Assembly: GCF_023715325.1 (NCBI RefSeq) | Contig: NZ_JAMBNX010000002.1 | Coordinates: 372,001-436,000 of the forward strand | Direction: 5' to 3' | Origin: Agromyces mediolanus | GTDB taxonomy: Bacteria; Actinomycetota; Actinomycetes; Actinomycetales; Microbacteriaceae | DNA length: 64,000 bases | Shown: piece by piece, positions 48,755 through 56,403 of the stretch | Layout: each line of letters starts with the position of its first letter | Position numbering within the stretch: position 1 is the stretch's first letter | Notes under the pieces: model-generated | Told to the model about the DNA's origin: nothing | The model's input: the letters and a program-made list of their open reading frames with translations, nothing else | The model's database searches: none | Translations under genes and position numbers: made by a program

Positions 48755-49774
48755 ATGAGCGATTCCGAGACGACCACGGTGCAGGGGCCGACCGGGGCGG
48801 GCGCCGCGGGCGCCGCCGACCGCCAGCGGGCGAAGAACTCCGAGCGCGGCGCGGTGCTGCCGACGTCCGTGCCGTGGCGCGCGGTGGTGGTCTTCCTCGT
48901 CATCGCGCTCGGCGGGGCCTGGCTCGTCGAGCTGCCGGTGTGGCTCTCGGGGGAGGGGCTCGCGAGCCCGCTGTTCGGCCCGCTCACGCTCGCGATGATG
49001 TTCACCCCGACGGTCGCCGCCCTCGTCGTGGTGTTCTGGGTGCACCGCGCCCCGAGTGCACCGCGCTGGCTCGGGCTCTGGCCCCTGCGGCCGGCAGGGC
49101 GGACCTGGCTGTTCATCGCGCTCGGCGCGGTCGGCTTCACCCTCATCCCGTTCGCCGCCCTCCTCCTCGGCGAGGCGATGGGACTCATCCGCCTCGACCT
49201 GACCGGGTTCAGCGGCGTCGCCGCGGCGCTCGCCGCGAGCGGCGGGCAGGGCGCGGATGCCGCGACCGTCGTGACGATCACGCTGCTCATGCTGCCGGTC
49301 GTGACGCTCGTGAACTGCGGCGCGACCTTCGGCGAGGAACTCGGCTGGCGCGGTTGGCTGCTGCCGGCGCTGCGGCCGCTCGGCACCTGGGCGGCGCTCC
49401 TCGCGAGCGGCGTGATCTGGGGGCTCTGGCACGCGCCCGTCATCCTGCTCGGCTACAACTACGGCCGCACCGACCTCGTGGGCGTCCTCTGCATGGTCGT
49501 CTTCTGCGTGCTCGTCGGCACCGTCTTCGGCTGGCTGCGCCTGCGCAGCGCCTCGGTGTGGCCGGCGGTCGTCGCCCATGCGGCGCTCAACACCGCCGGC
49601 TCGCAGTTCCTGATCTTCGTGGACGCGAGCGATCTCCCGGCAGATCCGTGGGGCTCGATGCTCGGCTGGCCCGGCTGGATCCTCTTCGCCGTCGTGATCG
49701 TCCTGCTCGCGATCACGGGGCAGTTCCGGAAGCAGCCGCAGCCCGGGCTCACGCTCGCCGAGTCGCGCGCCTGA
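48755..49774 (+). CDS. CPBP-family intramembrane metalloprotease
   Basis: This membrane protein of 339 residues has about eight helices after a hydrophilic N-terminal segment of 40 residues. The three catalytic motifs are intact: GEELGWRGWLLP near residue 192, WGLWHAPVI near 226 and HAALN near 274. Bacterial CPBP proteins process prenylated or signal peptides, and some give bacteriocin immunity. The substrate here is unknown. The ATG lies 77 nt after the preceding CPBP-like gene, with a weak TTCGCT sequence 7 nt upstream. Confidence 0.88.
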   Translation: MSDSETTTVQGPTGAGAAGAADRQRAKNSERGAVLPTSVPWRAVVVFLVIALGGAWLVELPVWLSGEGLASPLFGPLTLAMMFTPTVAALVVVFWVHRAPSAPRWLGLWPLRPAGRTWLFIALGAVGFTLIPFAALLLGEAMGLIRLDLTGFSGVAAALAASGGQGADAATVVTITLLMLPVVTLVNCGATFGEELGWRGWLLPALRPLGTWAALLASGVIWGLWHAPVILLGYNYGRTDLVGVLCMVVFCVLVGTVFGWLRLRSASVWPAVVAHAALNTAGSQFLIFVDASDLPADPWGSMLGWPGWILFAVVIVLLAITGQFRKQPQPGLTLAESRA

Positions 49775-49813
49775 GCCGGGCGAGCCCGTCGCTCCGGCAG
49801 GCGAGCGGCGCGC

Positions 49814-50185
49814 TCAGTCGGGCCGCTCGACCTCCGCGCCGTGCTCGGCGAGCCAGTCGAGGAGCACCGTCGCGTGGTTCACCCGCTGATCGCGCGCGCC
49901 GAAGAGCAGGGTGACGCGAGGCTGCTCCCGGCCGAACTCGAGCAGCTCGGCACCCGCCGTGCCCGCGTCGAGCTCCTGCCGGTACTGCGCGGCGAAGTGC
50001 GCGAAGTCCTCGAGCTGACGGTGCCAGGCGGTGCGGAGCTCGGGGGAGGGGGCGACGTCCGTGTCCCAGCGGTCGAGCTCGGCCCGCTCCCGGCTCACGC
50101 CGCGCGGCCAGAGCCGGTCGACGAGCACTCGGACTCCGTCGTCGGCCGAGGCCGCCTCGTACACCCGCTTGATCGCGAACACCAT
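49814..50185 (-). CDS. DUF488-family protein
   Basis: The 123-residue soluble protein carries the DUF488 hallmarks RVLVDRLWPRGVSRE (near residue 19), LRTAWH and the C-terminal VTLLFGARDQRVNHA with HATVLLDWL. The family is of unknown biochemical role; the conserved Arg/His residues suggest a small hydrolase-like or ligand-binding fold. A GGAGG lies 1-5 nt from the ATG, which is close for a ribosome binding site, and a CAGACT hexamer 6 nt upstream could be a leaderless -10 instead. It is divergent from rpsO. Confidence 0.88.
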   Translation of the reverse strand: MVFAIKRVYEAASADDGVRVLVDRLWPRGVSRERAELDRWDTDVAPSPELRTAWHRQLEDFAHFAAQYRQELDAGTAGAELLEFGREQPRVTLLFGARDQRVNHATVLLDWLAEHGAEVERPD

Positions 50186-50223
50186 GCCTCCAGTCTGGGG
50201 CAGGCCGGCCTCCCGCGCTCTGC

Positions 50224-50229
50224 TAAGCT
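50224..50229 (+). promoter_or_regulatory. rpsO -10 hexamer TAAGCT
   Basis: It predicts a leader of about 80 nt ending in a GAAAGGGG ribosome binding site before the rpsO ATG. Confidence 0.5.
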
Positions 50230-50318
50230 AGTTCGGTTGCCGTCCACCGGCCGCGCATGAAGAGAGCCCAGGCATCAGGCCCCGGGCAGCGCGCAACGAG
50301 AAGAAAGGGGATCCCTCT

Positions 50319-50588
50319 ATGGCACTGGATTCAGAGACCAAGAAGGCGATCATCGAAGAGTACGCGACGCACCCCGGTGACACTGGATCCCCTGAGGTCC
50401 AGATCGCGATCCTCACCAAGCGCATCAAGGACCTCACCGAGCACCTGAAGGAGCACAAGCACGACCACCACTCGCGTCGTGGTCTGCTGCTCCTCGTCGG
50501 TCAGCGTCGTCGTCTGCTCGGCTACCTCGCCGACGTCGACATCGAGCGCTACCGTACGCTCATCGAGCGTCTCGGGCTGCGCCGCTAA
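50319..50588 (+). CDS. rpsO: 30S ribosomal protein S15
   Basis: S15 binds 16S rRNA in the central domain and helps start small-subunit assembly. The 89-residue sequence is typical: [31 protein letters not shown] with the rRNA-contacting His-Asp-His-His region, and a C-terminal [13 protein letters not shown]. It has its own promoter, leader and terminator, so it is transcribed alone. In many bacteria rpsO is followed directly by pnp. Here pnp is 11 kb downstream on the same strand. Confidence 0.97.
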   Translation: MALDSETKKAIIEEYATHPGDTGSPEVQIAILTKRIKDLTEHLKEHKHDHHSRRGLLLLVGQRRRLLGYLADVDIERYRTLIERLGLRR

Positions 50589-50633
50589 GCACGGCAGTCC
50601 GCGCGGCTCTCGACGACTCCGCGAACTTCTTGC

Positions 50634-50677
50634 GAAGGCCCCCGCACCTGCTCCTCGGAGCAAGGCCGGGGGCCTTC
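50634..50677 (+). terminator. rpsO terminator, nested hairpin
   Basis: The outer stem GAAGGCCCCCG/CGGGGGCCTTC (50634-50644 and 50667-50677) encloses a smaller TGCTCC-TC-GGAGCA hairpin. Confidence 0.82.
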
Positions 50678-50709
50678 GTCATGCCCGGCGTCCGGCGACC
50701 CGCCCGGGG

Positions 50710-51252
50710 TCAGCCCCTGGCCCGGTAGGCGCGCACGGCCATCCGGTTGCCGCATCGTGTCGAGCAGAACCGGCGCGAGCCGTTCTTCGAGAGATCGAGG
50801 TAGGCGGCGTCGCAGTCGTCGGCCCCGCAGCGGCGCAGCCGGTCGAGCTGATCGGCGCGTACGACGTCGACGAAGGCCATGGCGACCTCGACCAGGATGC
50901 GCTCGGCGAGCGGAGCCTCGGCCGAGGTCGCGTGGATGTGCCAGTCGAGCGCGTCATGCCGGACGAGCCGCGGCACCGCGTCGGACTCGGCGAGGATCGC
51001 GTTCACCTCGGCGACCGCGTCGTCGCGGTCGCACGACCACAGGGCGCGCAGGCGCTCGCGTGCTGCGGTCACCTCGGCGAGCTCGCGGGCGTCGCCGTCG
51101 CGTCGGCCCGAGTACCACCAGCGATCCAGGATGGCGGCGAGCGCCGCGGGATCGGCGAGCTCGTCGGCGCCGGACCCGCTGGCCTCGGGCACCGTGTTGG
51201 CCAGGGCGGCGGCGAACTGCAGGGCATCGATCGTGTCATTGGTGAAAATCAT
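50710..51252 (-). CDS. CGNR zinc-finger protein (ABATE domain)
   Basis: The 180-residue protein has the helical stress-induced ABATE domain over about 130 residues, followed by a C-terminal zinc finger with CGADDCDAAYLD and FCSTRCGNRMAVRAYR. The four Cys (two pairs) and the CGNR signature bind zinc. The family is thought to regulate transcription, but targets are mostly unknown. The ATG has an AGGAG site. It is divergent from an EamA exporter gene 93 nt away, which is the likeliest regulatory target by position. Confidence 0.88.
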   Translation of the reverse strand: MIFTNDTIDALQFAAALANTVPEASGSGADELADPAALAAILDRWWYSGRRDGDARELAEVTAARERLRALWSCDRDDAVAEVNAILAESDAVPRLVRHDALDWHIHATSAEAPLAERILVEVAMAFVDVVRADQLDRLRRCGADDCDAAYLDLSKNGSRRFCSTRCGNRMAVRAYRARG

Positions 51253-51345
51253 TTGACTCCTGACTTTCGCGTGCCGTACTGTCACGAGCATAACGGTGTT
51301 CGCCCATGACGGCGGGCACTTCGGCGACGGAGTCGAGGAGGGCTC

Positions 51346-52380
51346 GTGCGCGGATCGCGCGGTGTGACGGGGATCGCCCTGGGCGTGGCGGCGGGGCTCG
51401 CCTTCGGGGTGGGCGGCGTCTTCGTGAAGCCGTTGCTCGAGAGCGGCTGGAGCCCGGGTGCGGCAGTGCTCGCCCGCATCTCGATCGCCGCCGTCATCCT
51501 CGCCGTCCCCGGCCTGGTCGCCCTCCACGGCGACCTGCGCCCGCTGTGGCGGGCGCGCTGGACCGTGCTCCTGTTCGGCTTGATCGCCGTCGCCGGCGTG
51601 CAGTTCTTCTTCTACGCCTCACTCGAGCGCATCCCGGTTTCGCTCACGCTCCTCATCGAGTACCTCGCACCGATCGCCCTGGTGCTCCTCGCCTGGGCGC
51701 GCTCCCGACGGATGCCGCAGCGCATCGTGCTCGCGGGCTCCGTGCTGGCGCTCACGGGGCTCGTGCTCGTCATCGGCCCGGGCGGCGGCCGGCTCGACCC
51801 GCTCGGGCTCGCTTTCGCGGCGCTCGCGATGGTCGGCGTCTGCGTCTACTACCTCGTCGGCGAGTCCGCCGCGGCGCAGCTGCCGCCGCTCGCGCTCATC
51901 GCGGCGGGCTTCGTCGTCGGGGCGGTGGCGCTCGCACTCCTCGGGGCGACCGGACTGCTGCCGATGCGCTTCGTGTTCGACGACGTCGCCTTCCTCGGCG
52001 GCGACGCGCCCTGGTTCGTCGCGCTCCTCGCGGTCGGCCTGCTCTCCACGGCGTTCGCCTACACGGCGGGCCTCGCCGCGATCGGCCGCCTCGGATCCCG
52101 TCTCGCCGCATTCCTCGGCCTCTCCGAGGTGGTCTTCGCCGCCATCGCCGGCTGGGTCTTGCTCGGCGAGGTGCTGGGCGGCCTGCAGATCCTCGGCGGG
52201 GTGCTGATCCTCGCCGGCATCGTGTGCGTGAAGCTCGAGCGCCGGCCCGTGACGCCCGGCGCCCTCGGCGAGCGAGCTGTCGCGGCCTCCGCGGTCGCCG
52301 TCGAACTCGGCGCGGAGCCGATGCCGGTCACGGCTTCGCTGCCGCTCCCGCCCGGTGCGGACGACGGACGAGCGGCTTAG
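51346..52380 (+). CDS. EamA/DMT-family exporter
   Basis: This membrane protein of 344 residues has ten helices in two EamA repeats (about residues 8-140 and 150-285). The GVGGVFVKPLLESGWSP and LLIEYLAPIALVLLAW segments and the second-repeat GSRLAAFLGLSEVVFAAIAG (20 residues) are typical of the family. Members export amino acids, nucleosides or drugs. The substrate is unknown. A CGAGGAGGG site precedes the GTG. A cytoplasmic Ala-rich tail of about 50 residues follows helix ten. Its TAG stop provides the first bases of the next gene's -10. Confidence 0.86.
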   Translation: MRGSRGVTGIALGVAAGLAFGVGGVFVKPLLESGWSPGAAVLARISIAAVILAVPGLVALHGDLRPLWRARWTVLLFGLIAVAGVQFFFYASLERIPVSLTLLIEYLAPIALVLLAWARSRRMPQRIVLAGSVLALTGLVLVIGPGGGRLDPLGLAFAALAMVGVCVYYLVGESAAAQLPPLALIAAGFVVGAVALALLGATGLLPMRFVFDDVAFLGGDAPWFVALLAVGLLSTAFAYTAGLAAIGRLGSRLAAFLGLSEVVFAAIAGWVLLGEVLGGLQILGGVLILAGIVCVKLERRPVTPGALGERAVAASAVAVELGAEPMPVTASLPLPPGADDGRAA

Positions 52381-52383
52381 GCT
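52378..52383 (+). promoter_or_regulatory. -10 hexamer TAGGCT, leaderless LLM gene
   Basis: Its first three bases are the stop codon of the EamA gene, and it ends 6 nt before the ATG at 52390. Confidence 0.55.
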
Positions 52384-52389
52384 CGGCGC

Positions 52390-53277
52390 ATGCGCTTCGG
52401 CATCGTCATCCTTCCCCAGTACCCGTGGCCGGACGCCGCCCGGCGATGGCAGGCGGCGGAGACCTTCGGCTTCGACGTCGCCTGGACGTACGACCACCTC
52501 TCCTGGCGCTCCCTCGCCGACGAGCCGTGGCACGCGACCGTGCCGACGCTCACCGCGGCGGCGATGGTGACCTCGCGCATTCGGCTCGGCACCTTCGTCG
52601 CGAACCCGAACTTCCGTGACCCGGTGCCGTTCGCGAAGGAGCTCGGGACCCTCGATCAGATCGCGGGCGGGCGCGTGGTCTCCGGGCTCGGCTCCGGTGG
52701 CACGGGTTTCGACGCGCACGTGCTCGGTCAGGCCGCGCTGTCGCCCCGGCAGCGCCACGATCGCTACGTCGAGTTCGTGGAGGCGCTCGATCGGCTGCTC
52801 CGCTTCGAGGAGCCCGGCTCAGGCGGCATCTCGTACGCGGGTGACTGGTTCACGGCCGAACGTGCCCGGATGGTCGGTGCGCCGGCCCAGCCGCCGCGTC
52901 TGCCGATCCAGCTCGCGGCGAACGGTCCGCGCGGCCTCGCGCTCGCCGCGCGGCTCGCCGACGGCTGGATCACGACGGGGCGCTCCGAGCTCGACGCGGA
53001 GGCGTGGTGGCGGCACGTCGGCGAGCTGTCGCAGCGCTTCGCGGAGGCGTGCGCCGCCCAGGGCCGCGAGGTCGCCGGCGTCGCCCGGGTGCTCTCGCTC
53101 GACGAGGGCGAGCGATACTCGCTCGCGAGCGCCGCCGCGTTCGAGGACGCCGTCGAACGGGCCCGGGCGCTCGGCTTCGACGAGGTCGTCGCGCACTGGC
53201 CGCGCGAGTCCGGCATCTACGCCGGCGACGAGCGGGTGCTCGAGGACGTCGCCGCCCGGCTGCCCGCTCTGCGCTGA
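52390..53277 (+). CDS. LLM-class (F420- or flavin-dependent) oxidoreductase
   Basis: This luciferase-like TIM-barrel enzyme of 295 residues begins MRFGIVILPQ. WTYDHLSWR, the RIRLGTFVANP strand, LDQIAGGRVVSGLGSGG and the ADGWITTGR strand near residue 192 all match the family. The LGTFV/GGRV pattern is common in actinobacterial F420-dependent enzymes, but FMN cannot be excluded. The substrate is unknown. It is separated from the EamA gene by 9 nt with its own leaderless -10. Confidence 0.85.
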   Translation: MRFGIVILPQYPWPDAARRWQAAETFGFDVAWTYDHLSWRSLADEPWHATVPTLTAAAMVTSRIRLGTFVANPNFRDPVPFAKELGTLDQIAGGRVVSGLGSGGTGFDAHVLGQAALSPRQRHDRYVEFVEALDRLLRFEEPGSGGISYAGDWFTAERARMVGAPAQPPRLPIQLAANGPRGLALAARLADGWITTGRSELDAEAWWRHVGELSQRFAEACAAQGREVAGVARVLSLDEGERYSLASAAAFEDAVERARALGFDEVVAHWPRESGIYAGDERVLEDVAARLPALR

Positions 53278-53365
53278 GACGGTGCGCCCGGGCGGAGCGC
53301 CACCGCGCCGCCCCGCCGCGCCGCAGCGCTGGGAAGGCGCCGTGAGTCGGCCGCTGGCGAGCAGA

Positions 53366-53371
53366 TACCGT
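53366..53371 (+). promoter_or_regulatory. -10 hexamer TACCGT, leaderless 53379 gene
   Basis: The hexamer ends 7 nt before the ATG. Confidence 0.45.
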
Positions 53372-53378
53372 TGAGGGC

Positions 53379-53978
53379 ATGTCAGCCCCCCGCCGCAAGC
53401 CCCTGCTCCTGTGGGAGCCGTTCCCGTACCTCGCGCTCTTCGTCGTGCTGCTGGCGACGAGCTTCGTGCGGCCGGGGGCCGAGCCGTGGCTGTTCTGGCC
53501 GCTCATCGTGCTGCTCACGGTGGCGCTCGTCTACCTGGTGATCTCGATCGGCCGGGAGAAGCGGGGCGCGAACCCCGACCAGTGGGGAAACCTCCTCGGG
53601 GTCGACGACCTCACCCTCGTCGAGGCTCCCTCGGCCTACCGCGAGCTGCGCACCGTCGTGCCGATCGACGGCGCCGCGCATCGGCAATCGGGCATCGAGA
53701 TCGCCCGCACGCAGGGCGGACCCGAGCAGCCGGCGGTGCTCGTGCCGCGCGCGAGCCGCTGGATGGCCCGCCGCTACCGGGTCGGCGTGCAGCTCGTCGG
53801 CGGGCAGCGACCCCGGCACGCGGGCTACCTCGGTCAGGCGGCGGAGGACCGCTACGTGGACCGGCTCGACGCGCTGCGCGGCGAGGGCAGGTACGTGCGA
53901 GTGCCGGCGCGCATCGTCGGCGACGGCCGGCCGTTCAAGGTGGAGCTCGACCTCAGCGGACTCGACGAGGCGATCTGA
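53379..53978 (+). CDS. hypothetical membrane-anchored protein (199 aa)
   Basis: Two adjacent hydrophobic helices (about residues 15-33 and 38-57) form an N-terminal hairpin anchor. The remaining 140 residues are soluble and probably cytoplasmic, with alternating strands (VLVPRASRWMARRYRVGVQLVGG, read in order around the central Arg-rich part) and a C-terminal PFKVELDLSGLDEAI. I recognise no named family. The soluble part could be a small beta-barrel. The gene is alone between the LLM gene and convergent trxA. Confidence 0.7.
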   Translation: MSAPRRKPLLLWEPFPYLALFVVLLATSFVRPGAEPWLFWPLIVLLTVALVYLVISIGREKRGANPDQWGNLLGVDDLTLVEAPSAYRELRTVVPIDGAAHRQSGIEIARTQGGPEQPAVLVPRASRWMARRYRVGVQLVGGQRPRHAGYLGQAAEDRYVDRLDALRGEGRYVRVPARIVGDGRPFKVELDLSGLDEAI

Positions 53979-54008
53979 ACCGGCTCGCCCGGCGCGCTGA
54001 AGCCCGGG

Positions 54009-54383
54009 TCAGGAGGCCTGGCCGTCTTCCTCGCGCGCGAGCTGCTCGCGCACCTGATCCATGTCGAGCTCGCGGACCTGCGAGACGAGGTCGTCGAGCA
54101 CCGGGCGGGGAAGCGCACCGGCCTGAGCGAAGACGCCGATGCCGTCCTTGAACGCCATGATCGTCGGGATCGAGGTGATGTTCATCGCCGCGGCGAGCTG
54201 CTGCTGGTCCTCGGTGTCGACCTTCGCGAAGACGAGGTCGGGGTTCGCCGCGGCCGCGGCCTCGTAGTTCGGCGCGAACTGCAGGCAGGGGCCGCACCAG
54301 GACGCCCAGAAGTCGACGAAGACGGTGCCGCCCTCGAGGATCGTCTTCTCGAAGGTGTCCATGGTGAGCGCGACGGTAGCCAT
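54009..54383 (-). CDS. trxA: thioredoxin
   Basis: The 124-residue cytoplasmic protein carries WASWCGPC with active-site Cys30 and Cys33, the strand VFAKVDTEDQ and the cis-Pro loop SIPTIMAF. It reduces protein disulfides with electrons from thioredoxin reductase. A C-terminal extension of about 15 charged residues follows the fold. The ATG lies 7 nt after a TAGGCT -10, so it is probably leaderless. A second thioredoxin gene elsewhere in the genome is likely, since this one is not next to trxB. Confidence 0.92.
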   Translation of the reverse strand: MATVALTMDTFEKTILEGGTVFVDFWASWCGPCLQFAPNYEAAAAANPDLVFAKVDTEDQQQLAAAMNITSIPTIMAFKDGIGVFAQAGALPRPVLDDLVSQVRELDMDQVREQLAREEDGQAS

Positions 54384-54390
54384 GCGCGCC

Positions 54391-54396
54391 AGCCTA
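54391..54396 (-). promoter_or_regulatory. -10 hexamer TAGGCT, leaderless trxA
   Basis: The hexamer ends 7 nt before the ATG. Confidence 0.6.
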
Positions 54397-54486
54397 CGTG
54401 CCGCAGCTTTGAAGCCGCCCAGTGTTCGCTCTCGGCGATGGCCGGGCGATGCCCCGCGCTTCCGCCGATTCGAGCAGCCTCGGCGC

Positions 54487-54492
54487 TATCGT
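54487..54492 (+). promoter_or_regulatory. -10 hexamer TATCGT, leaderless hydrolase gene
   Basis: The hexamer ends 6 nt before the GTG at 54499 and decides that start over longer in-frame readings. Confidence 0.5.
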
Positions 54493-54498
54493 GAGGGC

Positions 54499-55470
54499 GT
54501 GACTGAGCACGGTCCCGATGAGGCCGAACGGGCGACGGATGCCGCCATCCGGAGCACCCCGGCGGGCGTGCTCGCGCCGCCGCCCGCGGGGTGGGCGGCG
54601 AGGGCGGCCGAGCTCGATCGCGCCATCCCCGACTTCGACTGGCGCGCGCTTCCGGCCGGGGCCGAGCGGCTCTGGTTCGACGTCCCGAGCGGCCGGCTCG
54701 CCGGCCTCGGCATGGGGCCGGCCGACGGCGCCCGGGTGCTCCTCGTCCCGGGCGCGACCGGGTCGAAGGAGGACTTCGTCCTCATGCTGCCGCTTCTCGT
54801 CGACGCCGGCTACCGGGTCGAGGCGTTCGATCTCGCGGGGCAGTACGAGTCGGCCGGGGCCGGCCCGTGGCGACTCGATCCGCCCGCCGCCCGCTACGAG
54901 CGCTCCCTCTTCCTGGACGATCTCCTCGCGGTGCTCGCCGCGGGTCGCGGGCCGGCGCACGTGCTCGGTTACAGCTTCGCGGGCACGCTCGCCCAGGAGG
55001 CGCTGAGCCGCGAGCCAGATCGCTTCGCGAGCCTGGCGCTGCTCTCGAGCCCACCGGAGCCGGGGCAGGCGTTCCGTGGGGTCAAGCGCATCGGCGCGGT
55101 CTCGGGATTCACCACGCCGCGGCAGGGGGCCGCCCTCATGCTGTGGGGCATCCGGAACAATCTGAACCGTGTGCCGCCCGGCCGGCTCGCCTTCGTGCGC
55201 GAGCGGTTCCGGCTGACGCGGCGCGACAGCGTGGACGATCTCATCGCCTGCATGATGGCGACCCCTGACCTGCGGCGCGAGGTCGCGGCATCCGCCATCC
55301 CGAAGCTCGTCGCGGTCGGGGCGCACGATCTCTGGCCGACCGAGCTGCACGAGCGCTCGGCGCGCGAGCTCGGCGCGCGCTTCGTCGTGTATCCGACGGG
55401 GCACAGCCCCTGCGAGACGACGCCGCACCAGCTCGTCCGCGACCTGCTGGCGCTTTACGCCACGGCCTGA
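54499..55470 (+). CDS. alpha/beta hydrolase
   Basis: This is a soluble 323-residue hydrolase. The nucleophile elbow is GYSFAGT (about residue 158), the acid is probably Asp in VGAHDLWP, and the catalytic His lies in TGHSPCETTP. An N-terminal segment of about 50 residues precedes the fold. It resembles small-molecule esterases and peptidases of the AB hydrolase 1 group. The substrate is unknown. The GTG start is fixed by a leaderless TATCGT -10. Its last 16 bp overlap the 3' end of the convergent glycosyltransferase gene. Confidence 0.82.
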   Translation: MTEHGPDEAERATDAAIRSTPAGVLAPPPAGWAARAAELDRAIPDFDWRALPAGAERLWFDVPSGRLAGLGMGPADGARVLLVPGATGSKEDFVLMLPLLVDAGYRVEAFDLAGQYESAGAGPWRLDPPAARYERSLFLDDLLAVLAAGRGPAHVLGYSFAGTLAQEALSREPDRFASLALLSSPPEPGQAFRGVKRIGAVSGFTTPRQGAALMLWGIRNNLNRVPPGRLAFVRERFRLTRRDSVDDLIACMMATPDLRREVAASAIPKLVAVGAHDLWPTELHERSARELGARFVVYPTGHSPCETTPHQLVRDLLALYATA

Positions 55471-56222
55471 TCGCCGGCGTCCGCTGCCGCATCACGCGCA
55501 GCCTCCCGGTGTTCGGCCCGCCTGGCGAGCGCGGGCCACTCGCGCCACTCCACGGCGAGCGTGTGAAACGCCATCCGCAGTCGGCGGCCGAGGGCGGCCC
55601 AGCTGTCGAAGGGGCGCGCCGACACCTCGACGACGAGCGTGGGCTCGTACGCGACCGACATGCCGGGGCGGAGCCACCAGGCGAGATCGAGGTCGTCGTG
55701 CACGTCGGCGCGGTCGCGGTGCACGATCCCGCGCAGCTCGCGCCAGGCGTCGGCCCGGAGCGCGTAGTTCGAGCCGAACAGCGGGGGATGGCCGAGCAGG
55801 ATGCCGATGGCCCAGAAGTAGCCGCCGATGTAGAGGTACCTGGCGACCCAGCGGGTGAACGCGGTGCCGCCGTAGAAGCGGCCCGGGCCGGTGACGGCGG
55901 TCGGGGCGTCGGTGCGAGCCATCCGCTCCTCGACGCGGGCCAGCCAGTCGGACGGGGGCACCGAGTCCGCGTCGAGGCGGGCGAGCAGTTCACCGCGGGC
56001 GGCGTCGAAGCCCGCGGCCGTGGCGGGCCAGATGCCGCGCCGGGGCTGCGTCACCACTCGGGCGCCGGCCGCGAGCGCCACGGCGGCCGAGTCGTCGCGG
56101 GAGCCGTTGTCGACGACGATCACCTCGTCGGGCGGACGGGTCTGCCCGGCGAGTGCGGCGAGGCACGCCCGGAGCATGGCGGCATCGTCCAAGCAGGGGA
56201 TGACGACCGAGATGCTGCCCAT
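55455..56222 (-). CDS. family 2 glycosyltransferase
   Basis: This GT-A fold enzyme of 255 residues begins SISVVIPCLDDAAML, with EVIVVDNGSRDDS near residue 38 and the DXD-type LARLDADSVPP near residue 85. A DDLDLAWWL segment near residue 172 fits the acceptor side. A hydrophobic YLYIGGYFWAIGILLG stretch may be a membrane segment or a buried helix. It transfers a sugar from a nucleotide donor, probably to an envelope glycolipid or polymer. ATG and GTG starts adjoin. The TAGACT hexamer lies 8 or 5 nt before them, so the exact first codon is uncertain. Confidence 0.82.
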   Translation of the reverse strand: MGSISVVIPCLDDAAMLRACLAALAGQTRPPDEVIVVDNGSRDDSAAVALAAGARVVTQPRRGIWPATAAGFDAARGELLARLDADSVPPSDWLARVEERMARTDAPTAVTGPGRFYGGTAFTRWVARYLYIGGYFWAIGILLGHPPLFGSNYALRADAWRELRGIVHRDRADVHDDLDLAWWLRPGMSVAYEPTLVVEVSARPFDSWAALGRRLRMAFHTLAVEWREWPALARRAEHREAARDAAADAGDQAVA

Positions 56223-56230
56223 CACCCCGG

Positions 56231-56236
56231 AGTCTA
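56231..56236 (-). promoter_or_regulatory. -10 hexamer TAGACT of the glycosyltransferase gene
   Basis: It lies 8 nt before the ATG and 5 nt before the in-frame GTG. Confidence 0.4.
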
Positions 56237-56345
56237 GACCCGGGGTGCGCGCCGACGCCGGTGGCAGGGCAGACTGGATCCGGCGCGTCATCCGCGTCGC
56301 CGTCGTCGGGATCGGCAACGTGGGAATAGCTTCGGGGCCCGCCTC

Positions 56346-56373
56346 GTTCACACTCTATGCAAACGCATTGAAC
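56346..56373 (+). promoter_or_regulatory. promoter/palindrome upstream of the flavin monooxygenase pair
   Basis: GTTCA and TGAAC arms enclose an ATGC-AAAC-GCAT inverted repeat. TATGCA within it (56356-56361) is a possible -10, so the palindrome covers the likely start point of a leader of about 36 nt. A redox- or substrate-responsive repressor could bind here. Confidence 0.4.
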
Positions 56374-56403
56374 AGCCATCGACCCGCACCCCAGGAGGAC
56401 GCC

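Noticed and set aside
48755..49774. CPBP protease as bacteriocin immunity gene
   Set aside because: No bacteriocin precursor, transporter or modification enzyme is nearby.
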